A DNA stretch of 64,000 nt from Ephemerocybe angulata (GCA_013368325.1 JAACJK010000066.1:1-64000), one strand, 5' to 3'. Shown: positions 1 through 12,748, numbered from the stretch's first letter. A program made the numbers and translations. Notes: a model not told the origin generated them from the letters alone.

Positions 1-790
1 TCGTTGAGCGGTGTCTTCAAGTTCACGATTAAAATTGACATATTCCCTTGACGCTGTGGGCGGCGGTCCAGGGTGAGGGCCGGTTGGACGCAATGTAGGA
101 CGTGGTGTCAGGGAAAGTGGCGGCACAGTGCCGGGGGTGATGTACTTGGGTTTCGTCTCTTGGGATTGAGTCGGAGAGTCGTCAAGTGCCCTGCTGAAGA
201 TATCAGCGGAAGGCAAACGCTGTTGTATCTCTTCAAGAAATCAGTATTAATATAGGAGCATTGGGGAAAAGCACAGGGGAGGCCGCGTACTGGCATTGCC
301 GTCGTTTCTAAGAGCCGTTGGGGTGTTCGACCTGACGGCGACGCTATCCTTCATCTCGAAGTCTGGTTATTAAATAGCAAAAGCCCGAATAGGTTAATAA
401 AAATGCAGCGAAGACCGTAAACCGCTAACTGACCCATGTTCTCAGTCGATGCCAATCTGCGTGAACAGGTTAATGAGGAGGAACCTAAGAAGATGTCGAT
501 ATATTATATGGATGAGGGTGGGAGGACTTGTGGACAATTATCGGAATAAGGGCGCTTCGCAAATGTGATAAATCACTAGGAGCACAGGTAGTCTTGCTCA
601 TCTTGACAGATCGAAGGCTGGATAAGGATTCCTACCATCGTTTCGCTGATAAAGAGGCCATCGATATCAGTCCATCCCTGTGTGCATTAACTAGCAAAAT
701 CTTTCACGACGCTCTAAGTTTTATCTGTCACTTAAACTTGACTTCAACCTTCGACCTCTCGTTCATCAAGCGCTTAGCCTCAACAAAGGA
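1..790. other. No convincing gene
   Basis: Only short open frames with no recognisable motif are present on either strand, and none links by plausible splice sites to a conserved segment. The left end of the KDZ/TET cluster may lie here or outside the window. I found no inverted repeat matching a segment near 17-18 kb. Confidence 0.4.
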
Positions 791-3700
791 ATGTCGAATA
801 TCCACAACGCGGAGGACGGCAGTCCTCCATTGTCAGTTGAGGAATATCAAGAAAAGATTACAAGCCTGCACAACCTGCTCGATGGTGCGGAAAGTTGGAC
901 GGGGGATACGCCGAATATTGGGAACAGACTCACTGCCATTATCCTGGACGCGGTCAGTCTGATTGAGCAGAATGCAAGCATTTGTTATTAAAGAGATTCA
1001 CTAATACATGGATTAAGGTTCCAGTCCTCGAAGGCTACGTACACTGTGGAAAGCGAAACTTCAAACGCTCGTTGCGCGTCGACGGTTGGCTCGAGGAACT
1101 TCGATTTAAACGCCTTGAATACGGTGCAGGCTTACCTGTTTCATCCTTCGATTTCTCGGTCTTCCAACGCACCCCATTCTCTATGACTCTCGGCGAGGCT
1201 TCAGGAAATGCAGAGAGTACCACCAGGGCACCAAGGGAGGCGGAGATGGGAAGGGAGAGATTGGGGACGGGAGTCGGGGTTAGTGCTATGAATGTCGGGC
1301 CCGCAAACGCTGGTGGCGATGGTATTATTGCAGGGGGCATGGGCGGAAACACGGGCGGTGAGGGTAGGGAGAGTGTCGGGTCTGTAGCGGGCGTAGGGAG
1401 TGGAGGCAAGTGGGTAGCGGGTGTCGGAGGTGTCGGAGGTGTCGGAGGTGTTGCGGGTGTCGGAGGTGTAGCGGGCGGAGAGCGTGGACGCGGGGTGTAG
1501 CGGGTGTCGGGTGTTGCGGGTGTCGGAGGTGTAGCGGGCGGAGAGCGTGGACGCGGGGGTGTAGCGGGTGTCGGAGGTGTCGAGGTGTGCGGGTGTCGGA
1601 GGTGTAGCGGGCGGAGAGCGTGGACGCGGGGTGTAGCGGGTGTTGGAGGTGTCGGAGGTGTGGCGGGCGAGAGCGTGGACGCGGGGGTGTAGCGGGTATG
1701 GGAGGTTTAGCGGGCGTCGGACGTGACGCGGATGTGGGTGTTGAAGCGGGCGGAGAGCGTGGACGCGGGGGTGTAGCGGGTATGGGAGGTGTAGCGGGCG
1801 TCGGACGTGATGCGAATGTCGGTGCCGAAGCGGGAGGAAGGCGTGAACGCGGGGTGTGGCGGGCGTTGGAGGCGTAGCGGATGTGAGTGGTGTGGCGGGC
1901 GTTGGAGGTGTGGGAGGTGTCGCGGGTCTCGGGTTGTAGCGGGAATTGGAGGTGGAGGTGTCGCGCGTGTCGGTATTGTAGCGGGCGTAGAGCATGGAAG
2001 CGGGGTTGGGGCCGCCGTTAAAGGCGTAGCGGGGTGTAGCGGGTGTGGGAGGTGTAGCGGGCATTGGCATGGGAGGTGTGGCGGGTGTCGGTATTGGGGG
2101 TAGAGGTGCTATGGGTGCTGGAGGCACGAGTGTGGACGATGCTGTGGATGCGGATGGCGATGACGATTTAGACCAGGATATGGGCGGCCTAGGACCGATT
2201 CTAAGGATTCAGAACCGTCGGAAAGGGGCTGCTGTGAACGATGAGCAGCGGGGAAAGAAGAGGAAGCCGAGGAGTGGGTCTGGGGATGAGTTGACCGCTA
2301 CCCCCAGCCAGAGGAGACCGTGGATCCAGCTCACCCAAACAAGAAACTGAAGAACTACACAAGCCCACCTAAACAGAAGCGGCGAAGTACACAGAAAATG
2401 CCAGAGACGGTTCTCGATATCTTCGAAATACCTTGCAGGATTTGTGTCGGCAAACCGACCTCCATGGATCTTGCTTTATCGACGGCGGGATCGACCAGGC
2501 TTGCTTTAACGTCTCCGGTCGCACAAAAGTGCACTTACTCTAACGGTGGGATGAAGGAGGAAGACGACGTTGGAGAGCTTCCTGATGCGGTCGAGAATCA
2601 TCATCATGCCAAGGGCGACGATGATATGCACCCCGATGGGAGGGGTGGGACTGTAAAGGTGAAAGTTCAGCGGCCGAAAGGGAAGGAGAAGGAAAAGGCG
2701 AAGGTGGTGAAGGGGCCGGGTAAGCTGAAGGTGAAGGCAGTGGGGGAGAAGCAGGCTAGGGCGGAAAGTTCAGGCAGCGGGCAAGGCTCTGTACCTGGAG
2801 GTCAGCCTGTAATCGACAGGAGTCTGTCAGGTGTGCCGATGGAGGTCGATGTACCAGTGAGGCAGACTTTTAAATCGGTACCTGGCCAGAGCGGAGTACA
2901 GGTACGTACAACATATTCTCCTAAACTCAGAGTTGTAAAGTTGACTGACCTGAGTCTTTAATCATAGCCCAAGGTTCCAACGGCTATCGGAAGTGAAAGC
3001 ATCGGGGGCAACAAAGCATTGGTGAAAGGGAAGAATAGGGAGAGCGAGCGCGTAACGCCAGCATACGAGGGAGAGGCTCCGACCAACGTTAATGTGAGCA
3101 TTGTCCATGTTTTCTCAGAGTTGAAGCGCACCTCCGTCTAATTCGCCGCATCTCGATAGACTGCGAGTAGATCCACAGAGGGACCGGTAACCGACATGCA
3201 TGGAGAACTCTCTGCCATGCGACGTGATATCGTTGCAATCTCGGCCCTACGAGCACAAGTCGAGAATCTGAGCATTGGGCATGCAAATTCCGCCGCCGAG
3301 CACAAGTTGGAGATCGATACCATCCGCGAGACCGTCAGGGAGACCGTCAGGGAGACTGGCCCAATCTCGCATCGCGTAATGGAGCTGGAGAATCGCATCG
3401 CGAGCCAGGATGGTAATGAAGGGGTACTGGCACGATTGTCGAACCTCGAAAGGGAGGTTGAGCAGAATGGGAGACGGCTTGGAGAGATGGAGCGGCGGGT
3501 AGAGGGATACTTTGGCATGAGGAAGGACGGTGAGGTCCTTGCGAAGTTGGAGGGCTTAGAGAATGTGGTTCAGGGACTCGACCGTATCTGGGGTGCAGGA
3601 CTTCAAGGTCTTGTTGGCCAACTGGGTGGTGTATTGGAGCAGCACAGGCTCGAAACCGCGGAAACCATTCAAGTTACTTTGGAGAAGGTGTTGAAAGACT

Positions 3701-4924
3701 CGCTTCGACAAGACCTTTTGCAGATGACGCCTAACGAGTCAGGTCGTATTTGGCACCAGGGATCGGCAAGCGTAGCAAGTGGAGTTAGGGAGAGTGCGAG
3801 GGCAGGCCCGTTGCCATTGACTAGAGGACGTGGTATTGAGGATGGTGGCCTCGAGACGGCAGGGGTATCTAACAGTGAAGGCGGCACACCCAGCTCCAAC
3901 ATCCCTCAACCATGCCCATGGGTTGGAATGTCGACTCACAACGTGCCCGATTGCCAGGATCCAATGCTCGAGCGGGCATGGTTGTAGGTGGAGGGATAAT
4001 CGGGCCCGACTTCCTGGATCTTATCGGATGAGCGGGGATTCTGAGGGCCCGCGTCGGCCCGACTCTTATCCGGCAGCATCAGTTTCGACCCACGGTAGTC
4101 ATATGTCGAGAGGCGGACTGGATATGTCGGGTCGAGATGTCGGGAGCGTCCCTAGTGTCGGTCAAGGATCGGGTGGAGGCATGGATGATCGGGTGGAATC
4201 AAGTCGGGGAGGGTTAGATGCGGAAGGAGCATATATGCACAGTGGCGGGGTTGGGATGGGGTTATTCACTCCAGGTAGTTCTGGCGGGGCCCTTGGTACA
4301 AGCGGGGTATCAGGATTCCGAAACAGTGGAACTGGGACACCTTCAGTGAGCTTCAATGGTGGTGTGGCGAATCGCCAACATGGGGATGAGCCGTTTGATC
4401 CATTTTCCACTTCTATGCGCGCGTTTGGTCCCGCCAGCCATGTCGGGACGTCGGGCTTTGGGATGCCGAGGAATGGGCCCACTGCGGGTCTGACAGAGGG
4501 TCAGATTACCGCCGGCAGTGTATCCGTGGCTGGTCAGAGTTATGCTGATCAGTATCAGGATACGGTGGCTACTGGGTTGGGAGTCCCAGGAGGCGGGGCA
4601 CAATCCACCGCTCAAGGTGCAGCCCAGGGGGTCGGCTCTTACCTCGATGGTCAAGGTACTATTTCTAGGCCCTCTCTAAAGTTCAGTCACTAATTTACCG
4701 ACATTTTCTTTCCAGAAATTTCATGGACTGGCAGTGTGCCATCCAATGTAAGAAACTCTTGGTCTGCGGATAACTCGCCTCTTACGACGATCTCCGATGT
4801 TCCCGCGGATGATCTAGATATTCCAACACTCCCCGCACCTGCAGATAACCCTCCGCCAGGACAGGGCGCTACCAGGCGAGACCACGCCCACCGCCTGGAA
4901 GAATACAGCCAGGCAGGGCTGTAA
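791..4924 (+). pseudogene. Degenerate multi-exon gene: Gly-rich repeats, Cys cluster, coiled coil
   Basis: I do not recognise a named family. The frame opens with ATG at 791 (MSNIHNAEDG...). A likely first intron has donor GTCAGT near 952 and acceptor near 1,024. A minisatellite at about 1,400-2,110 reads Gly/Val/Ala in the plus strand but contains frame-breaking stops. Next come a basic KKRKPR-like stretch (~2,250), a Cys cluster (2,433-2,535), a Lys-rich region (2,650-2,760), a coiled coil (3,196-3,720) and a Gly/Ser-rich tail. Introns 2902-2967, 3094-3159 and 4656-4715 are well supported, each keeping frame across canonical borders. The frame must jump twice, near 3,915 and near 4,025, and probably twice inside the Cys cluster. 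I therefore call it degenerate, although indel errors in the assembly would look the same. It sits beside an HMG-like gene and a KDZ transposase, so it is probably an accessory gene of that element. Confidence 0.5.
1400..2110. repeat. GC-rich minisatellite, ~18-nt units with higher-order structure
   Basis: Degenerate tandem copies of GTAGCGGGTGTCGGAGGT fill this stretch. They are interleaved with a longer repeated segment containing GGCGGAGAGCGTGGACGC. Unit lengths are not all multiples of three, so the plus frame of the surrounding gene is repeatedly broken. The minus strand remains open for 308 codons as a Thr/Pro/Ala-rich frame, which is best explained by repeat composition. Confidence 0.85.
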
Positions 4925-5366
4925 ACTTGAAGGATAGGCCCGAGGCCCCGCGCCGTAGTTGTCTCATTTTTTCTACATATGTTCTACTCCTGTGTGTTGC
5001 ACGTCACGATTATTAATGATTTCTTTGTTTCTCTTCTAATGATTGTGATTGAACATCCTCGCACGTTTGGCGGCTAGTCCAGTCCATTCACCAATCCACC
5101 AGGTCAGTTGTCTACGCAAAGGGGTCCTGCAATTTATTTCGAAATATTTGTGTGTATGGTGTATGCATTAATCTAATTATCGTGATTTTGGCACATATAT
5201 CATTGAAGCAGTTTTAAAAAAACCACGCTGAGGGGAGTCGGGACATGCTCAGGCTTGGTAAGCAGCGGGGCTCGGAACTTGCTTACAAATTCTGGAATCC
5301 GGTTGGGATACCTTGCTCTTGCCTGAACTTGTACGCGATCTCGCGCCCTACAACAACAATTTGTAT
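4925..5366. other. Convergent intergenic spacer
   Basis: AT-richer sequence between the 3' ends of the plus-strand gene ending at 4,924 and the minus-strand gene ending near 5,367. I see no ORF or repeat in it, and it probably holds both 3' UTRs. Confidence 0.5.
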
Positions 5367-8300
5367 CTACCTTTGGTGCGTGGTAAATAAATAAATAAAT
5401 CCTAAGAAACCTCTTAAGATATTGTACAGGTAAGTTAAAATTCCCGAGGGCCTATGTACCGTATCGTTGAACCTTTTTGACACTCGCTTACCTGTCCTTC
5501 CGACTGCCTCAGCCACCCTCAACAACTCTCTCTCCTCCGCGTTTAACCTCCTTCCACCCTGTTCACCAGAGGTACCCGGCTCCCCTTCCACATCAGTTTG
5601 CTTACTCGAACTGCCCGTCTTGGTGGGCTTAGGGCGGGGACGCGGTTTTGCAGCTGGTGCCTTCCCCGATGGACCGCTCCCTGCTGGACTGTCTGTGGTG
5701 GGTTCGACGGCTGGTGGCAATGAGGTGGGAATTGCAGCAATCCCTGCTGCACGAGTAGCTGCAAGCACCCGGGCAACTTCCCTATCTACCAGCTCTTGGA
5801 AGAGGCCCACTGTAGATTCCACATTTGCAGGAGGGGGTGCGATATGAGTCGGGGTTGGGTGTGTCGGGTGTGCGTTGTCAGTAGTCCAAGTTGGGTGAGG
5901 GCTAGGCAAATCCTCGCCCGCATTTGTTGTGGCTTCAGGATGTGCGGGAATGGCGGGACTCTGTGTCGGATGAGGGGGTTGGAGCAACGCCACCATGGCG
6001 GTGTGTGTCGGGTTCGGATCAGCAAGTGTCTGCATCGCAGGGCTCATCGGGGTCGGGTATGGATCTGCGGGTGTCTCAGTCGGAACACCCATGGGTGTCG
6101 ACTGTGTCTGCGCGGGTATCAGAGTCAGACGATGGGTGTCGGGTGTCGACTGTGGATAAGTGTCGGGCGTCGGAACACCCATGGGTGTCGACTGTGTCTG
6201 CGTGGGTATCAGAGTCGGATGATGGGTATTGGGTGTTGACTGTGGATGGGCAGGTATCGGAGTCGGACGATAAGTGTCGGGTGTCGGGGCATCCATGGGT
6301 GTCGCCTGTGTCTGCGCGGGTGCCTCAGTCGGACGATGTGGGGGCGATTGCAGCATGAGGTTCGACGCTGCCTCCACCAATCCACCCGTACCTGGTGTGA
6401 GCGTGGATAAGGAGGGTTCTAAAATCCGGGGATATAAGTAAAATGTCCTGCGTTTGGTGGGTCTCGCCTACCTTGCGTCCTCTGACTCCGACTGCCCGAT
6501 ACAACCTTAGGAGGAGTGCTGGCATGGAAATCTATGAATATGGTGTTCAGTGTCACTGTGGCCTCCCTAATTAAAAGAATGACATACCATCAACATTGTC
6601 GTTGTCGGCCCCTCCTGCGACCACACCCTCCGACCCCTCATCCACTTCGCTATCAACCATTTTACCACCTTTACCCCTCCCCTTGCCCTTCTTCGTGACC
6701 TTGCTCCCTTTCCTGCCCTGAATCCCAGAGTTCTTGACTTTCCCTCCCGTATCCTTCTTCCGTTCTCTCGGGAGATCACTCTCACTGTCCTCTGAGTCCG
6801 ACAGATCAATCTTTACCTTCGGTTTCCTTCCCCGATGACGCCTTGGGAGCGCATCCCGATCGGACTCTGACTCTCCGGTACTCCCACCGCCCGAGTTCTG
6901 GCATAGCTCCCGAGGCTCTCGAGGTGCATATTGTCCGTCCGCTACCAAGTAGTTGTGGAATTGCAATGGAATGAGTCCATCTTTTTGTCGACCATACCAG
7001 TACAGCAATATTTCCTTTGCTCGTGACACTCGGATTTTATTGGGCTCATTGAGTTGGCCAAGATGATCGGGGAAGTATTCTTTATCGATGAATTGGCGGA
7101 GATGGAGGGAGAGGGCGGTCCAGGGTGGGTGTGCAAGACTAGACGTGCTCTTTACACCACGCGCACAGGCTGGGTGAAGGTTGAGAATATTATTAATATA
7201 ATAAACAGAATATACGCACCATAGCAGCCCAGTACAAATGCTCGGATCAGCTTCACATAATACTTATTTGGCGTAAGGCGGGGCGGAATGACTTTCGGAT
7301 CGGGAAGCACTGGCTCCCCATACTCATTAACCTTGAGGACAACTTCCCCCAGTTCCTTCCCAAAGGTTTCCTCATTCCGAGCCAGCTTTGCAACAAACAT
7401 ACCATACTGGCCTTCTGGATCATGCTTCTCCCACCATCCCTTTGCCCCAGATTTAAATGTTTTCCCCCCGTCAATCTTATTATTGAAGTCCATTGTACCT
7501 TTGTATAATCATGTCAATCAAATACCCGAGAAGGTAAAGATATAGTATACGTACTGACACAGAGTCGTCCCGTGGTGTCATGGTAGCTGACAAGGCTGAC
7601 CATTCTGACGCCCATCTGGTGATAGATGTCACGGCTAAACTGCGAAAGAGTTTCGGATAGCTTTTCCTCGGCAAGTCTATGCAATATGTCAGTATGGGCC
7701 TGTGATTTTGGACAAAAGAACTTGCCTTCGCTTCTCGTCCTCGTTTGGCCCGCGTTCTCGCCACTCAATTGCCATTTCCTGGTACTTCTGTTTCTCATCA
7801 TCATCCAAAGCTCCCCATTCCATACCGAGGGCTTTCTGAAAGAAGTTGAATGGTTTCGGAGGCTTCTTAGGGTCTGTACTGTCGACCTCCGGTGTTTCCG
7901 ACTCTTGATCACCCGCCGCATCAATTTCGGCAGGCTCAATGTCAACGTCGGAGGCATGCACACCCACAGCCTCTGCGTATAGCTCAGCCTGTCTCCCCAG
8001 AACCAACCCAATATTCTCCTTGTAGAACACCTGCCTCGGAACCCACTGAATGCCCCACCGAATTTCATCCTTCCTAGATCGCGCGCGTTGCGCATACCAC
8101 GTGCGCACATTCTAGATGAAGAAGGTGATTAGATATATTGGGAAGCCGGATCACAAGTCGGACAGTCGGACCTCATTCACTGCAGCCTTGTCCTCTTTAC
8201 TGCAGGGTCGACCACCCGCTTCCATATCCTTAATGAATTTGGTGTATGTAGCTTGCGCAAGCTCCTTCCGGAGCTTGTGGGGTGAGTAGCGGTATGTCTC

Positions 8301-8453
8301 CCTGGTTTCTTGGAGATATTTGAGCTGATCGGGGGAGAAGTGGCTGTCGAGAGAAGGCCGTTTCGACTTTGGGCCATCCGCATTGTCTGGCTGCTCAGTT
8401 GATGTGTCCGAATGATCGTCGGAGGATAATTTGGAAGAGTCGTTCGGAGGCAT
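5367..8453 (-). CDS. KDZ-cluster accessory protein with HMG-box-like segment
   Basis: Seven exons (8172-8453, 7726-8111, 7555-7676, 7220-7498, 6588-7169, 6472-6531, 5367-6391) sum to 2,736 nt, giving 911 residues in an unbroken frame. The ATG is at 8,453. The intron at 7677-7725 uses a GC-AG donor (AG|GCAAGT); frame continuity requires it. Around residues 170-215 the protein reads KKPPKPFNFFQKALGMEW followed by a DDDEKQKYQ helix, which resembles the last two helices of an HMG box. A conserved-looking middle block (GWWEKHDPEGQ...) follows, then a basic GRKPKVK/acidic Ser region. The exon-7 tail has Thr/Pro repeats of roughly 25-30 residues (TPMGVPTPDTY motifs). A nuclear DNA-binding role is inferred. 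The gene is divergent from the transposase (150 bp between start codons), suggesting a shared promoter. The C-terminal end could differ if a further intron follows ~5,440. Confidence 0.75.
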
Positions 8454-8602
8454 GTTGAAAGAATTATGGAGAAATCGGGGATAAACACACGGGTTACAGA
8501 AGCAATTGTGGGTTCCTGGAGATTACAATCCAGTGGTATCCATCCCTTTTATACTCCACAATGATGAGACTAAGTATCCAGCAAATTCCCTCTTGCCTCA
8601 TC

Positions 8603-11600
8603 ATGGGTCGTAAGCTGCACCCATCTCTTGATGGCTACAGCAAACGCGAAGTGACGGTCCGAACCAACTCTCGAGGTACCAAATTCGTTCTTGTCCCCTC
8701 CAGAGCTGCTGTATCCGCCCGTATTCCGAAGCCCAAGAAAGGTGTCCAGAAGCGTCCTCGCACAGATGACTACTCCCCAGCACCAGACCAGCTCAACCCA
8801 TATCCATCTGGACCCGACAACCTGGACAACCCTCCTACCTCCATGATTAATGAGAACATCTTCACGAAGCACAATGCCAAAAAGGCACCAGGAAAGGTAC
8901 AACCCAATGTGCATCATTATCTATTGTACTCCGCAATCTCATTATGCTTTTTTTAGACGAGCCATGAGTACATGGACGAATGGGGGAAGACCAAGTGCGG
9001 GCCATATCTCGATCGCATTATCCATGGCGAAGGACTCCGAAACATCAAGTGCGACTTGTGTGGGTCGGACGATACCCGCTTTCGATGCCTGGAATGCTTT
9101 GATATCCCCCGACTTTGCGCCTCGTGCTGCAAGAATACCCATCGGAGGACTCCTTTCCACAGGATCGAACGATGGACTGGCGAGCATTGGATTCCCGCCT
9201 GGCTCTGGCATGTGGGCACGGTTCTGTGCTTGGGCCATGGCTTTGATCCCTGCCCTTCCTACAGAAGCACACTCACGGAGTTGGAAGGCAGGTGTATTGG
9301 CCTTAATGAGGTGGATGATTTCTCGGGTGACCCCACCTTCGGGTCCAAGCCCAAGAGATCTGCTGTCGGGTCCGGATCTATCATTTCGGTTGTCCACACC
9401 AACGGATTCCACCACCTCCCGGTTTTTCCCTGCTTCTGCACAGATGGTCAGCCCGACGATATCCAGTTTCTGGACAAGTCTCTATACCCCGCCACTTGGA
9501 AGGAGATCCGCACGGTGTTTTCATTTGAACTTCTCAAGCTCCTCCACCTGCTCAAGGTCCAGGCTCACATGTCTTCTGAGACGTACACGGATATCCTCCG
9601 ACGACTCACCAACTACATCTTTCCATCTCACACTCTGGTATGTCCTCTCCTCCATCAAATTTAAGCACCGATTGATGGGTTACCATAAATGGACAGAATC
9701 GAAAGCGGGAGATGGCGAGAATCTGGCAACAATGGAACCATCTCACGTCGCTCAAGAGGAAAGGGTTTGGGCACACCAGTCCTGGAGTAAGACCTGATAC
9801 AGGCCAGCTTGCGCTATTCTGTGCCACCTGTCCACAGCCTATGGTTAACCTTCCAGATGGCTGGGATCAAGACATCGACTCGTGCGTTTCTTTCTTTATA
9901 TTTAAAAAATACCGCCCTAATTTAATTACCTTCCACAGCTGGAAGTACCGCCGATATCTTGTTGCCGATGGGAACTTTGTGCTGAACCACCCTGAGAAAA
10001 AGGCGAATGAGGACCCCGTGTGGCTCACCGATGGAGCGGGATATATGGTTGAACGCGAGATGTACAGATCGCACATCGAGGAATACAAAGAAGAACAGGA
10101 GGTTAGTTATCCCTTCATATTTGCCATTGCCCCATCTGTTCGAGACCTACTCCATGCGACTTGAATATTTCTAATTTATTCCAATTTCCCCGCCGTAATC
10201 CACCGAATTCCCGACATTGACCCGCACCGCGCCCGACACAGCGCAATTATGTCCGACATGCGACACTTCCACCCTTCCGATTGAATATTTGATTGAATCG
10301 TATCTAATTGCCCCGAATATCCCCCACAGCCCCCAACCTGTTATCAACACAGGGCTGTTTCGGACAAGAACAAGCCGAAGAAGGGGTATGACTCTACAGG
10401 GCTGGTTGCAATCGCGTGCGCGCGCCATGGGTGCTTCGCACCTGGTTCTGTCGTAGACATGCAGAAGGGGGAAAGGTACGCACTGCAGTAACTTCATACT
10501 TTTCAGGTGCTGACTTGGAGTTCACCTCGCAGACAAATGAATACTGACTACGCCTTCTGTCATGCGATCGCCAATACCAACACCAAGGATATCCCAGTCG
10601 CGCTCGCCTACGATATAAACTGCCAGTATTGCATCAACTTCCGATCCCGAATTGAACGTTCCTGGCTTCTACCCGAGCTTTGTCCACCCAGTGTGCCCAT
10701 CAATTTTGTGATCGGGCTTTTTCACGTCCATGGGCACAAGGAAGACTGTCTCGTGCGCTTCGCCCCCACCTACCTACCGGGTGCAGGGGTAACAAGTGGA
10801 GAAATTCTCGAATCTTTGTGGTCGACCTTGAACGGAGCGGCCAATGTGACCCGGAGCATGACACTTGCCCATAGATCGGAGATGCTTGATGCGTGCATGG
10901 GTGATAGTAACTGGAGAAAGCTCCAGGGAATGGGTCAGATCTGGATTTTCATCCTAATGTAGCTGTATTCTCACATGTTTCTTACAAATAGTCCGCTTTC
11001 TTATCAAACAATATGCCGACGCAAGGAAGGAATCTGCGACCGCAGCTGACGGCTTCGAACAACTTGACTCAACTGCAACGGATACCCAGCGACAGGAGTG
11101 GAAATCGCTGATGCAGGAGGCCAATGATAACCGCATCGCCACAAACAATGTGTCAATGGACGTTTATAGCGTGGTTTCTCATAAAGGTGTGCTTCCTTCC
11201 CGATATATACCTTCGGGTCGTTTCCGCCGGTACTAATTCGGTGGTTATTAGTTCCACCAAAAAGCGATGCTCAAGCCCGTCTCATGAATGAAGAGCGGGC
11301 CACGAATGATCACTTGGGCATAGCGGACTGGATTGCGTTGGCCATAGAGATTGAAGAAGAGCAGTAAGTCCGTACATTAGGTCTGAAGGTCTGGCTGACG
11401 CAACAATACTGCAGAATTCGGTATCGATCCCAAATCCGCCGACGCGCACCCACCCTACCCGTTCGCAAGTCAAAGACGAAGAAGGCGCAAAAGCTTGAAG
11501 TCGCGCTTATTAGGAAGGGTCAGCATATCCTGAAGCTGATTAATCAGCTTTACGACGATGCTGATGAGCTCTTCGCATTCGATATCCGAGAACTCGTGTG

Positions 11601-12683
11601 GAGAACGAGCGCTGTGGAGGAGAATGAAGAGGTATGTGTGTGTGAGGGTGATGCGGAGGAGGAGTGTTTCTGCAAGGATTCGCTCACCCCGACAGACGAC
11701 ACCGTTTGGGACGACCTCAAGGATGAGTTATCATCTGTTCCACTTCCCTCCGACTTTGCGGAGCTTCCAAAGGGCTGGAAGCACGTTGCGGTGAAGGAGC
11801 GGGTGATGCGGGTAGCGCAAGCTGACGAAGCTGCGCAGGACGTGCGTCGTTGTATCGCGCACAAGTCTTGGCTGTATCGGGCAAACCGGGATTTAGCGGC
11901 GGGGAAGCGGGAACGAACGCGGGGATATGATGCCATCAATGAGGTCGATGGATCTCTGAGGTATCACATCGCCCGATATACCAAGGCTCGAGCTGCTCTA
12001 GAGCGTTTAGGAGTTCTTGAGCAGTATCCGAGGTTTCAAGAACTCACCAGGTCTCATACGAAGGCCGTGACGGGGATTTACAACCCCAACAAGGCAAATC
12101 CGACAAAGGAACCAATGTCGTGGATTTGGAGCATGCATAAAGAGTCGGGAATGGGCACTGAGAAGTATGTTGAAGAAGGTGAGTACCATTTTTCTTTAAC
12201 ACATGCAATATAATCTCATTTTTTACCCCCTTTATTCAAGTGTATCGGGTTAGTTGGATACGCGCAGCCTCCCGGAACGATCGATGGTCGGAGGAGGTGA
12301 CAATAATTCGGTCGGAGATGGAATGGTTCACCCGATATATGGACTTTATGGCGGATCAGGCAGCGGGTTGGGCGGAGTTAGGCCTTGGGGATGGGCACAC
12401 TGCATACGCTTATCGACAAGCGGATATGTGGCGCAGACTGGGGTCATGGGCAACGGTAATGTTTCAACAGAAGTGCGGGGTGGATCTTGCAAATACCGGG
12501 AAGTCGAAGCCAGAGCGGGCTGAGAGCGGGAGGATCAGAACCCAAGGGGGTATACAACCGCCGATTGGCTTCGAGAAGCACGAGAACGAAGACGCGGTGG
12601 GGGCGGGTGATTCAGATGGCTCCGATAAGTCACAAGATTCTGATCTTGAAGTGGAAGACTTCGAAGAAGCTGATGTGGCGTAA
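8603..12683 (+). CDS. KDZ-superfamily transposase, CxC2 type
   Basis: Ten exons (8603-8896, 8957-9637, 9697-9881, 9939-10101, 10330-10475, 10533-10933, 10992-11186, 11252-11363, 11415-12178, 12241-12683) sum to 3,384 nt, giving 1,127 residues with no stop. An N-terminal Cys/His cluster of the CxC2 kind (CDLCGSDDTRFRCLECF, then LCASCCKNTH) lies at about residues 120-165. A KDZ core follows: FCATCPQP, a W-rich block with VWLTDGAGYMVE, the ACARHGCFAPGSVVDMQKGER block, YDINCQYC, and YLPGAGVTSGE followed by LESLWSTLN, which carries the family's acidic and Cys/His positions. The C terminus is coiled coil and acidic. The family consists of cut-and-paste DNA transposases with an RNase H-like fold, so the intact frame suggests the protein could be functional. 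An upstream in-frame ATG at 8,561 is an alternative start; I prefer 8,603. Confidence 0.92.
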
Positions 12684-12748
12684 AAGGGACTTACCATGTA
12701 AAAACGGAGAATTATTGGTAGGATGGTGATCGAAATAGGACGCAATGC

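Noticed and set aside
1201..2127. 308-codon minus-strand Thr/Pro/Ala frame over the minisatellite
   Set aside because: Its openness follows from the repeat sequence; no start context, splice links or conserved segment.
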